From the NCBI RefSeq assembly GCF_000314735.2, contig NZ_KB375270.1, positions 2,356,001 through 2,420,000 of the forward strand: a stretch of 64,000 nt of DNA, in the 5' to 3' direction. The notes under the pieces were generated by a model. The model was not told the DNA's origin. It did not search any database and saw only the letters and a list, made by a program, of their open reading frames with translations. A program made the translations under genes and the position numbers. Origin of the DNA: Afipia felis ATCC 53690. Lineage in GTDB: Bacteria > Pseudomonadota > Alphaproteobacteria > Rhizobiales > Xanthobacteraceae. Positions 17,716 through 26,470 of the stretch are shown piece after piece. The stretch's first letter is position 1. Each line of letters opens with the position of its first letter.

Positions 17716-19737
17716 TCAAACTCCAAACGGGTAGGTATCTGGAAGGTCCTTGACGGCCTCTGTATCCAAAGGTGTTACCGCGTGGGTATCGTCGAACCAG
17801 ATGTATTCGTCGAACTGCCCTGGTAGATTGCTTCGGAAATAATGACTCTCCCGTTCTGTTTCAGGCCGATAGATCACGCCAATTGCGCGTTCCAGGCGCT
17901 CCTCGCCAAGGGCCGCTGGTCCACGCAAATACCCATCGTCACGCAGGCCCAACATAAACCGCGACAGACCTGTCGCATGACACAAGCGCTCGTAACTTTC
18001 TGGAACTGAGGGGCGGACCGTTTTGATCTCCATCGGTCCATTCCAATCGGAGGCCGCAGCCACCGTCCCGCTATGGGTACCAAACCCCACAAGATACGCC
18101 AGAGCGCCAAACTTCTCGCGGCAGAGCTGTCCCAGATTATGTTCACCACGCGCAGCCATTTCAGTCGCAGCTGCGTTACCTATGTGAGAATTATGCGCCC
18201 AAACTATCGCCTTGCTGCCAAGGCCGTGAAACGCGAGCAAATTCCTCAGCGTTTCGAACATGTGACTATCGCGCAAATTCCAGGACGCTCGAGAGCCATA
18301 ATACATAGTGCGATAGTAACGCTCGGCATTTGCCACGAGACGCGCATTCTGTTCAGCATCGAGGAACCGCTCACCATCATGTTCTGCGTATACCCGGCGT
18401 TTTGCAAGAAGGTCTGTAAGCGTACGCACGACATAAGGTTCGCATAGCGGATAAGAACCGGTTAGAGCTGCATGGCCATATGTTGCCGGATCATGCTGCC
18501 AAGGTGTCAAGCAACCATAGCGCTCACGGGCGATCCGAGCCGACTCCGGATCCACCTCATCGAGATAGTCCAGCACAGATCTGATCGAATCGTAGAGACT
18601 ATAGAGATCCAGACCGTGAAACGCGATGCGCTCTTCACGCCCGAGCGTTCCGTTGTATTTCCGTAACCAGCTGACGAAATCTCGAACCTCAGTATTTCGC
18701 CACATCCACGTGGGGAATCTGGCGAAAGCCGTCCATTCAGAAGGCGGATACTGGAAATGCCGCACATAATGGTCGACGCGAGCGGCGTCCGGCCAGTCTG
18801 CTTCGACGGCAATAAAACGAAATCCTTTCTTGATAATAAGATCGCGCGCGATTCTATCGCGCATGCGATAAAATTCGGAGGTGCCGTGGGTAGCCTCGCC
18901 AAGCAAAACTATTCGCGCAGAACCAATTCTGTTCAGCATAGAGTTGAGATCGGCCGTCTCAATGGACGGAAATGATTCCGCTGTTTCCCCAATATGTCGG
19001 ATCAGCATTTCGTCGTGGGGCGTTACGGGCTTTATTGCGCCACCACGCGCACCTGTGAACCTTTCTTCCTGAGCGCTCGCCCATCCTTCGTCCCCGATCA
19101 ATGGGACAAAACGGACATCCGCGATATCTTCGCTCCGGTACTCATCCGCCGAAATGCGTGTAATCCGTATAAGCTCCTGGCCTAATCGTTCACTGCCGAC
19201 CGGCATTACAAGCCGGCCACCTATTTTCAACTGATGTTTAAGCGATTCCGGAACTCTCGGCCCCCCAGCAGCCACTACGATCGCATCAAAGGGAGCATGC
19301 TTTGGCCATCCTTTGGTTCCGTCCCCATGCAATACATGAACATTATGATAGCCTAACTCCGCGAGCAGTATGGCAGCTCTCTCAGCAAGCGGCCCAAGTC
19401 GCTCGACGGTGTAAACAGCACCCGCGATCTCCGACAATACGGCCGCGGCATATCCAGATCCGGCACCGATCTCGAGGACTCTCTCACCGCCCTTGAGCAG
19501 CAATGCTTCCGCCATGAAGGCTACGATATAAGGCTGCGAGATTGTCTGCTCTTCCGCAATCGGAAGCGGAGCATCCTCGTAAGCAAATTCGCGCAGCCTT
19601 TCCGGCAAAAACAACTCACGCGGCACCCGCCTCATGGCTTCGAGCACCAGTTCGTCGCGAACGCCCCGCGCAGTGATATGGCGTTCGACCATCTGCTTGC
19701 GAAGAGACTGAAATGATACTTTGTCCGAATAATTCAT
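17716..19737 (-). CDS. Protein-L-isoaspartate O-methyltransferase fused to an erythromycin esterase-like domain
   Basis: A 673-residue two-domain protein. Residues 1-215 are a PCMT-type methyltransferase, with the SAM motif VLEIGAGSGYAAA at 87-99 and the upstream QTISQPYIVAFM; it would repair isoaspartyl damage in proteins. Residues 240-673 are an erythromycin esterase (EreA/EreB) family domain, with GEATHG (Glu281, His284), VEADWPDA (Glu312) and a later WAHNSHIGNAA histidine pair. ATG 19737 is chosen because AAGGGG precedes it by seven bases and it is where PCMT proteins usually begin; the frame stays open to 19851. The shared promoter region with the nitroreductase contains a FixK-like box at 19903. 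Actual macrolide resistance is not implied. Confidence 0.9.
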   Translation of the reverse strand: MNYSDKVSFQSLRKQMVERHITARGVRDELVLEAMRRVPRELFLPERLREFAYEDAPLPIAEEQTISQPYIVAFMAEALLLKGGERVLEIGAGSGYAAAVLSEIAGAVYTVERLGPLAERAAILLAELGYHNVHVLHGDGTKGWPKHAPFDAIVVAAGGPRVPESLKHQLKIGGRLVMPVGSERLGQELIRITRISADEYRSEDIADVRFVPLIGDEGWASAQEERFTGARGGAIKPVTPHDEMLIRHIGETAESFPSIETADLNSMLNRIGSARIVLLGEATHGTSEFYRMRDRIARDLIIKKGFRFIAVEADWPDAARVDHYVRHFQYPPSEWTAFARFPTWMWRNTEVRDFVSWLRKYNGTLGREERIAFHGLDLYSLYDSIRSVLDYLDEVDPESARIARERYGCLTPWQHDPATYGHAALTGSYPLCEPYVVRTLTDLLAKRRVYAEHDGERFLDAEQNARLVANAERYYRTMYYGSRASWNLRDSHMFETLRNLLAFHGLGSKAIVWAHNSHIGNAAATEMAARGEHNLGQLCREKFGALAYLVGFGTHSGTVAAASDWNGPMEIKTVRPSVPESYERLCHATGLSRFMLGLRDDGYLRGPAALGEERLERAIGVIYRPETERESHYFRSNLPGQFDEYIWFDDTHAVTPLDTEAVKDLPDTYPFGV

Positions 19738-19902
19738 GGCAACGCCCCTTCGTGATTCATAGGAAGAATCAAAAAGTAATCCTGCAATCGCCTGCTCTTT
19801 AGCGCTGCCAACCAGCGACGATCCACTCGACATCCCGAATGAAACAATCAAACAGCCAATCGGCCCGTAACCCCATAATTTTCCAATCAGCGACCAAATG
19901 GT

Positions 19903-19916
19903 TTGATCAATATCAA
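19903..19916. promoter_or_regulatory. FixK/FNR-like box between divergent genes
   Basis: TTGATCAATATCAA is a perfect FNR/FixK palindrome (TTGAT-N4-ATCAA). It is centred about 55 bases before the nitroreductase start and about 170 bases before the methyltransferase-esterase start on the other strand. Confidence 0.7.
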
Positions 19917-19964
19917 GACCGAACCATCCGATGGCGTTTGAATATAATCGATCGGAGACAGACC

Positions 19965-20522
19965 ATGGATATCAGCGAAGCCATTCGCGGCCGACGAGCT
20001 GTTCGCGAATTCACGACGCAACCCGTGAGCGAAATTATCCTGAGCGAACTGGTCGACGCCGCGATTCAGGCTCCCAGCGCCGTCAATCAGCAGCCGTGGC
20101 TATTTACAATAGTCAGCAATAAGGAATTGCTGGCGCGCATCTCCACTGAAGCAAAATCCCATATGCTTCGAGCATCTCCCACCGCGCTGGCTTCGCATCA
20201 TTTCTTGAATATTCTCAATGACGAGACATTCGATATCTTCTACGGCGCACCCGCGCTGATTATTATCTCTGCACCCAAAGGTCCGTGGGCTGTTGAGGAT
20301 TGCTCGTTGGCTGCAGAAAACTTGATGCTGGCGGCGCATGCGGCGGGGATCGGGACATGCTGGATCGGCTTTGCGCAGGGCTGGCTCGGAACTCCCAACG
20401 GAAGGTCGGCAATAAAATTGCCGGACGGATATGCACCTGTTGCTCCAATCATTGCGGGTCATCCGAAATCGGCACCACCTGCAGTATTAAGGAAGATTCC
20501 GAGAATTGATTGGATATTATAG
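19965..20522 (+). CDS. Nitroreductase family protein
   Basis: An FMN-dependent oxidoreductase of 185 residues. It has the family's N-terminal flavin-binding motif (RRAVREF at about 9-15), the QAPSAVNQQPW segment at about 33-43, a C-terminal AAHAAGIGTCWIGFAQGW and a final AGHPK. ATG 19965 follows CGGAGA; an upstream in-frame extension from 19839 overlaps the FixK-like box and is unlikely to be translated. The natural substrate (quinone, nitro compound or flavin) is unknown. Perfect FixK-like site upstream. Confidence 0.9.
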   Translation: MDISEAIRGRRAVREFTTQPVSEIILSELVDAAIQAPSAVNQQPWLFTIVSNKELLARISTEAKSHMLRASPTALASHHFLNILNDETFDIFYGAPALIIISAPKGPWAVEDCSLAAENLMLAAHAAGIGTCWIGFAQGWLGTPNGRSAIKLPDGYAPVAPIIAGHPKSAPPAVLRKIPRIDWIL

Positions 20523-20567
20523 TAACGCCATCACGCGCTTCACCTGATCAATGGGGAGGCTACTACC

Positions 20568-20786
20568 TTGCCATATGCATCGGTCGACAAACTGCCCGCA
20601 TCCATACAAGTGCATTTACCGTTCCATGCTCAGGAGATTTACCTGGCTGCCTTCAATAATGCCTGGAAGGACTACTCAGCAGGCAGCCTTCGGCAGCGAG
20701 AGCAAACAGCTCACCGGATCGCGTGGGCAGCGGTCAAACGCAAGTATCTCAAATATGGCGACAATTGGATTTCACGTGAATTCTAG
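20568..20786 (+). CDS. ChaB family protein
   Basis: A 72-residue cytoplasmic protein of the ChaB family, with VDKLPASIQVHLPFHAQEIYLAAFNNAW at the N-terminal half and the typical TAHRIAWAAVKRKY near the end. E. coli ChaB was proposed as a regulator of the ChaA cation antiporter, but the role of the family is uncertain. The start is a TTG, with GGGGAGG eleven bases upstream; there is no in-frame ATG in the conserved part. It follows the nitroreductase by 45 bases and may be co-transcribed. Confidence 0.85.
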   Translation: MPYASVDKLPASIQVHLPFHAQEIYLAAFNNAWKDYSAGSLRQREQTAHRIAWAAVKRKYLKYGDNWISREF

Positions 20787-20867
20787 CTGATGCCGCGCTT
20801 GTGGTAAGCGACTAGAACCGCGTCGAATTTCGTAGGTTTTCAAACCGCCTTCCAAACAATACTCAAA

Positions 20868-21470
20868 GTGACCGATAGATCTGACATTGCCTTGATGAAG
20901 CGTTGCATTGCCCTGGCGAAATCGTCCGTGGCTGCGGACGAACGCCCCTTTGCAGCCGTTATTGCATACAACGGCGCATTCCTTTGTGAATCGATCAACA
21001 GGGCGAGACAGGATCACGACGTCAACCACCACGCGGAAGTTCTTGCGATTTCGATTGCGCAGAGGATCCGAGGCCGGAATCTATCTGATTGCACCATCTA
21101 TTCGACAATCGAACCTTGCGCGCAATGTGCATACGCAATTCGAGAGGCTCAGATCGGGAGGGTTATTTACGGGCTCAAATCCCCATTGATGGGCGGACAT
21201 TCTCGCTGGGCCATCTTATCAGATCCGAAACTGTCCAAAGCCCTTCCCGAGGTATTTCTGCCAGCTCCCGAGATTGTATCAGGATTTTTGCAAGACGAAG
21301 TCGAAGCCCTCTTTGACCAGTGGAATCCCTTAATGTGGCGCATCATCAAAGCGCGAGGAATATTCGTCAGCGATGCAAGTGCAGGAAGCGTCTTGCCACC
21401 GCCTCAAATGCGCCTCACAGCCAGGCTCGGCAGGTTGCTTAGGGCGCATGTGATCGACCGCTTCAGATAG
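20868..21470 (+). CDS. Zinc-dependent nucleoside/nucleobase deaminase family protein
   Basis: A 200-residue member of the cytidine/tRNA-adenosine deaminase-like fold. The active-site motif HAE is at 55-57 and the zinc-binding EPCAQC at 82-87 (Cys84, Cys87), which fits the TadA/guanine deaminase/CMP-dCMP group. The C-terminal 45 residues extend beyond the fold. The start is GTG 20868 with no strong ribosome binding site. Its place near the phosphorylase and nuclease genes suggests nucleotide or base salvage, but the substrate is not known. Confidence 0.85.
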   Translation: MTDRSDIALMKRCIALAKSSVAADERPFAAVIAYNGAFLCESINRARQDHDVNHHAEVLAISIAQRIRGRNLSDCTIYSTIEPCAQCAYAIREAQIGRVIYGLKSPLMGGHSRWAILSDPKLSKALPEVFLPAPEIVSGFLQDEVEALFDQWNPLMWRIIKARGIFVSDASAGSVLPPPQMRLTARLGRLLRAHVIDRFR

Positions 21471-21607
21471 TTAGGCTAACACAGCCGCGCTCCTTGGGAT
21501 TTCAATCCTGCCTATCCGAGGAAATCCCCGCTCTCCCTCCCTTGACTTTTTAGCTATCCAAGTGAGACTTCAGCGGCGGGCTGACCTTCTTCAACTCGAG
21601 CGCAGCA

Positions 21608-22219
21608 ATGCGACGATTTTTGGTTCGAGAAAACATCAGGCTTTATAAGAATCAGCTGGCTTCAAAGCGTAACGATGAAAATCGCGAGGTATTAGAGAAG
21701 CTTCTCGCCGAGGCCGAGGATGAACTCGTCCATTTGGAGAATCTCTGGTTATGGACGTGTCCGCAGCGCCCAATTTCACAACAGTCTGGGACGGCGATCG
21801 AGCGCATCCTTGACGACATCGTCACAAGGAGTAATGCGGCTTTTGGCAGTGTGCAGCTTTATGATGAAAACTCTGGCGCACTTTACCTCATTGCTCAGAA
21901 CAACTTAGACGGAATCTTGACCGAGAAATTTGCTGTCGTTCGAGCTGGTGACAGCACAATCGGTGCGCAAACCCTAAAGGCTCATGTATCGATTATTATT
22001 GAGGACGTCGACAATGGGTGTAATGACAAAAATCTTCTAGATTGGACCCGGCCTCTAGCCGTGCGCTCCATTCACACGACACCTATACTCGATCGCGATG
22101 GAAAGTTTGTCGGAGTATTTTCAACTCTATTCTCGCAGCCAAATGCAATGACCGACCGAGAAAGAGACGATAATGGACGCTATGCCGAGGAACTCAGCCG
22201 GCTGTTCGCGGAGCTTTAG
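21608..22219 (+). CDS. GAF-domain protein
   Basis: A 203-residue cytoplasmic protein. Residues 1-45 form a charged helix or coiled coil, and about 60-200 a GAF domain (AFGSVQLYDENSGALYLIAQ, then RAGDSTIGAQTL, then VRSIHTTPILDRDGKFVGVFSTL). There is no output domain such as a kinase or HTH, so it would act through a partner. In alphaproteobacteria, stand-alone GAF proteins of this kind usually occur in stress clusters. Ligand unknown. Confidence 0.8.
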   Translation: MRRFLVRENIRLYKNQLASKRNDENREVLEKLLAEAEDELVHLENLWLWTCPQRPISQQSGTAIERILDDIVTRSNAAFGSVQLYDENSGALYLIAQNNLDGILTEKFAVVRAGDSTIGAQTLKAHVSIIIEDVDNGCNDKNLLDWTRPLAVRSIHTTPILDRDGKFVGVFSTLFSQPNAMTDRERDDNGRYAEELSRLFAEL

Positions 22220-22549
22220 TTTCCGCTTTTTTCTAGCCACACAGATCGCGCTAAACGTGTCATTTTCGTTAGATATACGCGCTTCTCAGCAGATCGTTGG
22301 GCATCCAACGCTATGGCATGCCTATCTTACAATGTAGCACAGCCCGTTGAATATCTCGCGAAGCGGGTGGTTCCGTTGCCCGATGCTCTCCGACAATAAG
22401 GTCAGATAGGGCGCAACAACCATTCCGACACATCCGATGGATACCGCTTACATGATTCGATTATCCCGTAAGCCTCAAAATATACTCTCAGTTAGCCCCT
22501 AACAGCCGCCAGTCTATCGTCAGAAAAGGCAGCTCCATTCTTAATCGAT
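22220..22549. other. Intergenic stretch with no recognisable gene
   Basis: About 330 bases between the GAF gene and the broken universal stress gene. I see no supported ORF, RNA gene or strong hairpin. It may be decayed coding sequence, given the pseudogene next to it. Confidence 0.5.
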
Positions 22550-22866
22550 TTAATGCGGCATGAAGACAGGAACTGTCATCGTAGAGCAAATTCCACGCAT
22601 CGCACCTCCTAAGATGAATTCACGCAACCGCGAATGTCCGTAGCAGCCCATTACAATCATGCTAGCTGCGCGCTTCGCAGCGTACAAAAGAATGACATTC
22701 TCTACGTCAGCGTCTGCATCAGGCAGCGCACCTTGGAATCCATTCACGCCTTCGGTCTTTTCATCTGTAACGACAACTAATTCTGTCGCCGCTGCTTTTT
22801 CAGAAACGACAATGAAACATTAAAACCGCGCGCCGCCGCATTGCTTCCATCCCAGCAACAGATAAC
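22550..22866 (-). pseudogene. Universal stress protein remnant, N-terminally truncated and frameshifted
   Basis: The intact 65-codon 3' part (22550-22747) encodes a USP C-terminus: MIVMGCYGHSRLREF, then ILGG, ending VPVFMPH. Upstream on the same strand another frame reads CCWDGSNAAARGFNVSLSFL (about 22866-22800), which is the start of a USP half-domain. The two frames join at a run of five A/T bases at 22796-22800, after which the second continues as AAATELVVVTDEK. The first USP half is gone. It resembles the C-terminal half of the intact tandem USP at 23889. Either a real decayed copy or, less likely, a sequencing error at the homopolymer; the missing N-terminus argues for decay. Confidence 0.75.
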
Positions 22867-22899
22867 AGCCTAAGCTTAAGAAAACACATTTCTAGGTGG

Positions 22900-22913
22900 T
22901 TGATCTGCGTCAA
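22900..22913. promoter_or_regulatory. FixK/FNR-like box
   Basis: TTGATCTGCGTCAA matches TTGA-N6-TCAA and resembles typical rhizobial FixK sites. It is centred about 69 bases before the CBS-BON start, and also lies just upstream of the broken universal stress gene on the minus strand. Confidence 0.7.
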
Positions 22914-22975
22914 CTGCCCTTCCCCGCAAGCCGCCAATCTTATCAAAAGCAAACGCAGGCAAAGGAGACGCTCCA

Positions 22976-23662
22976 ATGAAAGTAAGAGACGTTATGACCA
23001 AGCATCTTGTGAGCATTTTGCCCGACGTACACGTGCGTGAAGCGGCTCAGATGATGGCTAGCAATGGAATCAGCGCACTGACCGTTGTCGACGAACTCGG
23101 GTCTCTTGTTGGCATTCTTTCCGAAGGCGACTTGTTGCACCGGCGTGAATTGAATACAGAGACGCGCCGCTCCTGGTGGCTCGACCTATTCGCATCTGAT
23201 CGCGATCTTGCTGCCGATTATGTTAAATCGCACTCCCGGAGAGTGCGAGACGTCATGACCACCAAAGTTATCGCTGCATCTCCGGACGACACCCTCGGAG
23301 AGGTCGCCAGACGTTTCGAGAAGCATCATATCAAGCGAATGCCTGTGATCGAAAATGGACGTCTGATTGGCATTGTCACTAGGGCGAACCTGGTTCAGGC
23401 TCTTGCCAGTACAAAAGAGCTACCTTCGCCACGGGACACGGATGCTATGATAAAACGCGAAATCGACCACAGGATCGCGGAGCAGCCTTGGGCTCGTCGT
23501 CCATTCAGCATTTGCGTCAGCAATGGCAATGTGGACATAACCGGGATCGTTTATAATGACAACGAACGCGATGCGATCCGCGTAGTAGCTGAAAATACAC
23601 CCGGCGTAGGGATCGTAGTGAATAACTTACGCGTGGTCGCGCGCCCCATTGAAGACGGCTAG
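22976..23662 (+). CDS. CBS-pair and BON-domain protein
   Basis: A 228-residue protein with two CBS motifs (about 1-60 and 90-145) that likely bind an adenine nucleotide, followed by a C-terminal BON domain (about 155-225). Typical pieces are MKVRDVMTKHLVSILPD, VVDELGSLVGILSEGDLL, a second RDVMTTKVIAASPDD and VIENGRLIGIVTRANL. This CBS-BON layout is common in rhizobial stress and hypoxia clusters. The gene has GGAG about ten bases before the ATG and a strong FixK-like box upstream. It probably senses energy state; partner unknown. Confidence 0.92.
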   Translation: MKVRDVMTKHLVSILPDVHVREAAQMMASNGISALTVVDELGSLVGILSEGDLLHRRELNTETRRSWWLDLFASDRDLAADYVKSHSRRVRDVMTTKVIAASPDDTLGEVARRFEKHHIKRMPVIENGRLIGIVTRANLVQALASTKELPSPRDTDAMIKREIDHRIAEQPWARRPFSICVSNGNVDITGIVYNDNERDAIRVVAENTPGVGIVVNNLRVVARPIEDG

Positions 23663-23790
23663 CCTGCAGGCTGGCAGCCATCATGGGTCATGGGGCCTTG
23701 AAGCCAGGATTGCATCTCAGGCTGTATAGCTCCAGATCGTCGGCTCGACTTGGACGATTGCACAATCCGACTCACCAATTCAAACGTCAC

Positions 23791-23804
23791 TTGATCTCAC
23801 TCAA
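23791..23804. promoter_or_regulatory. FixK/FNR-like box
   Basis: TTGATCTCACTCAA matches TTGA-N6-TCAA and is centred about 91 bases before the universal stress protein start. Confidence 0.6.
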
Positions 23805-23888
23805 AAGCTTCATCTAACGACCGACTAAAGTTCCGAACACGGTTGGCTTGTGAGTGCCGCTTTCGTCACGCGCTCCCAGGAGGACAAA

Positions 23889-24734
23889 ATGATAATTCAA
23901 GATGCGATGTTGGTTCTAAAAGCCTATCCAACACCAACCAGTGAAGAGGTCATCGCTTCTGGAGTTCGGTTGGCTGGATCGCTCAACTGTCGTATCTTTG
24001 CTTTTGTACCAGAAACTCTGATTCAACTTCCAGGTTCGTTTCTGGGGAGTTCGCTGATAAACATCTCGGGCATGGCGGCTCTCGAGATGGACAAGAGCAA
24101 ACGAAATGCGGCCACGCTTATCAAGCTTTTTCGGGATTTAGCGGAACGAAATGGAATACAGTACGAAGTTATAAAGGAACGAGAACTGGCAGGCCGGATC
24201 CCTGCTTTGACGGCCGAGTACGCTCGCTTTAAGGATTTGATTCTTCTGCCGGTTAGCCCAAATGACCCGGTCGATCAGTGGGATACCGAGACCATCATTT
24301 TTAACTCCGCTCGACCGATTCTGCTGTTACCAGAGCGGAACATCTTGCCAAATACATCCATAGATTCAATCGGAATCGCTTGGGACTACAGTCGGGCAGC
24401 AGCTCGTGCCGTAGCTGATGCAATGCCTATTCTTAGGCTTGCAAAAAAAGTGCACGTTGTAGTCGCCCTCAACGAGAAAGACTTCGACATTACTCGAAAG
24501 ACACACGAAATCGGCGCTTATTTAGCTCGGCATCAAGTCAATGTTGAAGTTCACGAAATTGATTCCGCTGGACAATCTATCGGCGAGGTGCTGAAAGATT
24601 TCACCAATCATCGTAGGCTAGACTTATTGGTGATGGGAGCCTACGGCCATTCTCGTTTTCGAGAACTCGTCCTTGGAGGCGCGACGAGATTCATGATTGC
24701 CAATCCGCCCGTTCCTTTGTTGCTTTCACACTGA
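23889..24734 (+). CDS. Tandem universal stress protein (two USP domains)
   Basis: A 281-residue cytoplasmic protein with two USP domains. The N-terminal one (about 1-150) is degenerate. The C-terminal one (about 155-281) has the ATP-binding pattern G-2x-G-9x-G: LVMGAYGHSRFRELVLGG followed by a terminal VPLLLSH. ATG 23889 is chosen because CAGGAGGA lies immediately upstream at optimal spacing; an in-frame GTG at 23850 lacks this. It is preceded by a FixK-like box, and matches the decayed copy at 22550. Probably a survival factor in low oxygen. Confidence 0.9.
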   Translation: MIIQDAMLVLKAYPTPTSEEVIASGVRLAGSLNCRIFAFVPETLIQLPGSFLGSSLINISGMAALEMDKSKRNAATLIKLFRDLAERNGIQYEVIKERELAGRIPALTAEYARFKDLILLPVSPNDPVDQWDTETIIFNSARPILLLPERNILPNTSIDSIGIAWDYSRAAARAVADAMPILRLAKKVHVVVALNEKDFDITRKTHEIGAYLARHQVNVEVHEIDSAGQSIGEVLKDFTNHRRLDLLVMGAYGHSRFRELVLGGATRFMIANPPVPLLLSH

Positions 24735-25065
24735 TGTTGAAATCGCCTTCGAGGAAGCATTTGTGCCTATAGCGAATGGGTATTGAACCACGGATCAGTG
24801 AAGCCCTGCGATGTTGGTCAGGGCCTGTGTATATCCGCAGATGCTCTCGTTCCATTAGGATTAATCATCCTCGACAATATTACGCGCAAGTAGCGAAAGT
24901 CCATCGATCGTTACCGCTGGATCGAGAGCGCTCCCACCTGGATCCAGTTTGCGAAATGTGGGCCAACACGCTGCTGATATGCGGGTGCCCGCGAACAGCG
25001 TCAGCGTGCGGACGCGAACAGCTCATCGCGTCCAAGCCGCCATCATCGGGGGCATAGTCGGCTAG
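24735..25065. other. Intergenic stretch with no recognisable gene
   Basis: 331 bases between the convergent universal stress and cytochrome b561 genes. I see no supported ORF, RNA gene or clear terminator. Confidence 0.5.
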
Positions 25066-25608
25066 CTATGAAGATTTGCCGGGCCACATTCTTTGCACTA
25101 TGCGATCCTTGTAAACTAGCTGGTGCATGAGTGCCGCGCCCACATGAACAGTAATCACGGTGAACAGCGCCCATTCCATGATCTGATGCAGTCCGTCGAT
25201 CCTGTGAATGAGTATCGAATTTTGTGATGTTAGCATCGGCAATGGAATGACGAAGAATAGTGATACTGCCCATCCACGTGCTGAAGCAAAAAGCCATCCG
25301 CTCAGCGTCGTTGCGAGAACGAGTGCATAGAGCAACCAATGGATAAGCTCGGAAAGATTGCGCTGCCATGCCGATAGCGAAGTATCTTGCGCGACCGGAT
25401 GCGCCTGACGCCACACGAAACGGAACACGACTAAGACCAAAATCAAAATACCGAGCGAGATATGAAGCCCCATCGGGGTACCAGGTGGTCCGCGATGGAC
25501 ATCCGGCATTAGCCACCCGATCGAATATTGTCCGAGCAGCATCACTACGACCAGCCAGTGCAAGATCTTGGCGATAGCGCCATAACCTTGTGCGTATTTG
25601 ACAATCAC
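25066..25608 (-). CDS. Cytochrome b561 family protein
   Basis: A 180-residue inner-membrane di-haem b-type cytochrome with four helices. Histidines in AKILHW, in LHISLG, in LIHWLLY and in TVHVGAALMH are likely haem ligands. The start is taken as GTG 25608: AAGGAAG lies five bases before it and the length then matches the paralogue at 35114. An upstream open frame to 25695 adds residues without homology. The family usually passes electrons from the quinone pool to a periplasmic partner. A near-perfect FixK-like box lies at 25768. Confidence 0.88.
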   Translation of the reverse strand: MIVKYAQGYGAIAKILHWLVVVMLLGQYSIGWLMPDVHRGPPGTPMGLHISLGILILVLVVFRFVWRQAHPVAQDTSLSAWQRNLSELIHWLLYALVLATTLSGWLFASARGWAVSLFFVIPLPMLTSQNSILIHRIDGLHQIMEWALFTVITVHVGAALMHQLVYKDRIVQRMWPGKSS

Positions 25609-25767
25609 AAAGACTTCCTTGTTTGGATGCGATCTTTTTGGTTTGGCCAATCGGCCAATGCCACGACCCAAAGCGCCAACACATTGACCATCCATACATC
25701 ATGGCCTGTTCCTTCAATTCATGTGGCAGCTTTTGTTTGTAGATAGCCAATCGCGCCCAGATAGGGG

Positions 25768-25781
25768 GTGATCGGGATCAA
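25768..25781. promoter_or_regulatory. FixK/FNR-like box, one mismatch
   Basis: GTGATCGGGATCAA differs from TTGA-N6-TCAA only in its first base. It is about 160 bases upstream of the minus-strand cytochrome b561 gene. Confidence 0.45.
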
Positions 25782-25850
25782 TAATCTTTTCGGCAAATGT
25801 CGGCCAACTTCCGGGCAGCCGGCTTGCCCCACACCTCGACATAAATTTTT

Positions 25851-26258
25851 CTACTTCTCACTCATACCCAAGTACATGAATGCACGCATTTCTTCCGGGG
25901 TAAGCTTGCCATCCTTGTTGCTATCCATTGCTTTGAAGAGCCGTTCGTGCGCGGTCTGAAACTCTTGCAATGAGATGACTCCGTCACCATCGGCATCCAT
26001 CAGCGCGAAAATCATACGAAACATCATTGGCAATCCCGCCGCGTGATTGCCCATCGCGGAGTGGTCCTTCATGCCGGGGCCCATCATTCCCATCATGCCT
26101 TTCTGTTCTTTTGACTGGTCAGAGGGAGACGCTGTTTGGGAGGGAACGAGCACTTGATCCTGCCTAAAGTAGTGACCCTCATGATCGGTTGGCGATTGCG
26201 CGTATACGGGATAGCTCAGGGCAGCGAACAGAAGCGCTGTGAGAATTGAGCGTGGCAT
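25851..26258 (-). CDS. Secreted EF-hand protein with a methionine-rich segment
   Basis: A 135-residue exported protein. The signal peptide MPRSILTALLFAALSYPVYA is followed by a linker with a Met/Gly-rich piece (MMGMMGPGM, about 55-63). Two EF-hand loops, DADGDGVISLQE and DSNKDGKLTPEE, follow near the C-terminus and should bind Ca2+. The Met-rich part could bind copper, but this is conjecture. ATG 26258 is chosen because it starts the signal peptide; the frame remains open to 26333. The FixK-like box at 26317 is about 65 bases upstream, a good activating distance. Confidence 0.85.
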   Translation of the reverse strand: MPRSILTALLFAALSYPVYAQSPTDHEGHYFRQDQVLVPSQTASPSDQSKEQKGMMGMMGPGMKDHSAMGNHAAGLPMMFRMIFALMDADGDGVISLQEFQTAHERLFKAMDSNKDGKLTPEEMRAFMYLGMSEK

Positions 26259-26316
26259 GGAACTTCTCCGACGTTGGTACAAGGTAGCAAGGATGCCCAC
26301 TTGCACGGAGCTCGGC

Positions 26317-26330
26317 TTGACACAGGTCAA
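26317..26330. promoter_or_regulatory. FixK/FNR-like box between divergent genes
   Basis: TTGACACAGGTCAA matches TTGA-N6-TCAA with a TTGAC/GTCAA dyad. It is about 65 bases before the EF-hand gene and about 147 before the metallo-hydrolase. Confidence 0.6.
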
Positions 26331-26470
26331 CATGCCATATGGAGAAAAAAGTTACAGGCTTCTGCGATCGATGGGCGGGTCCGACCAATAGCTTGTTTAA
26401 GCCTATCAAAGGATCGGTATCCTAAACTAGGCAAGATCAAACGAACTGGTGACATTAAGAGATTCAAGCC

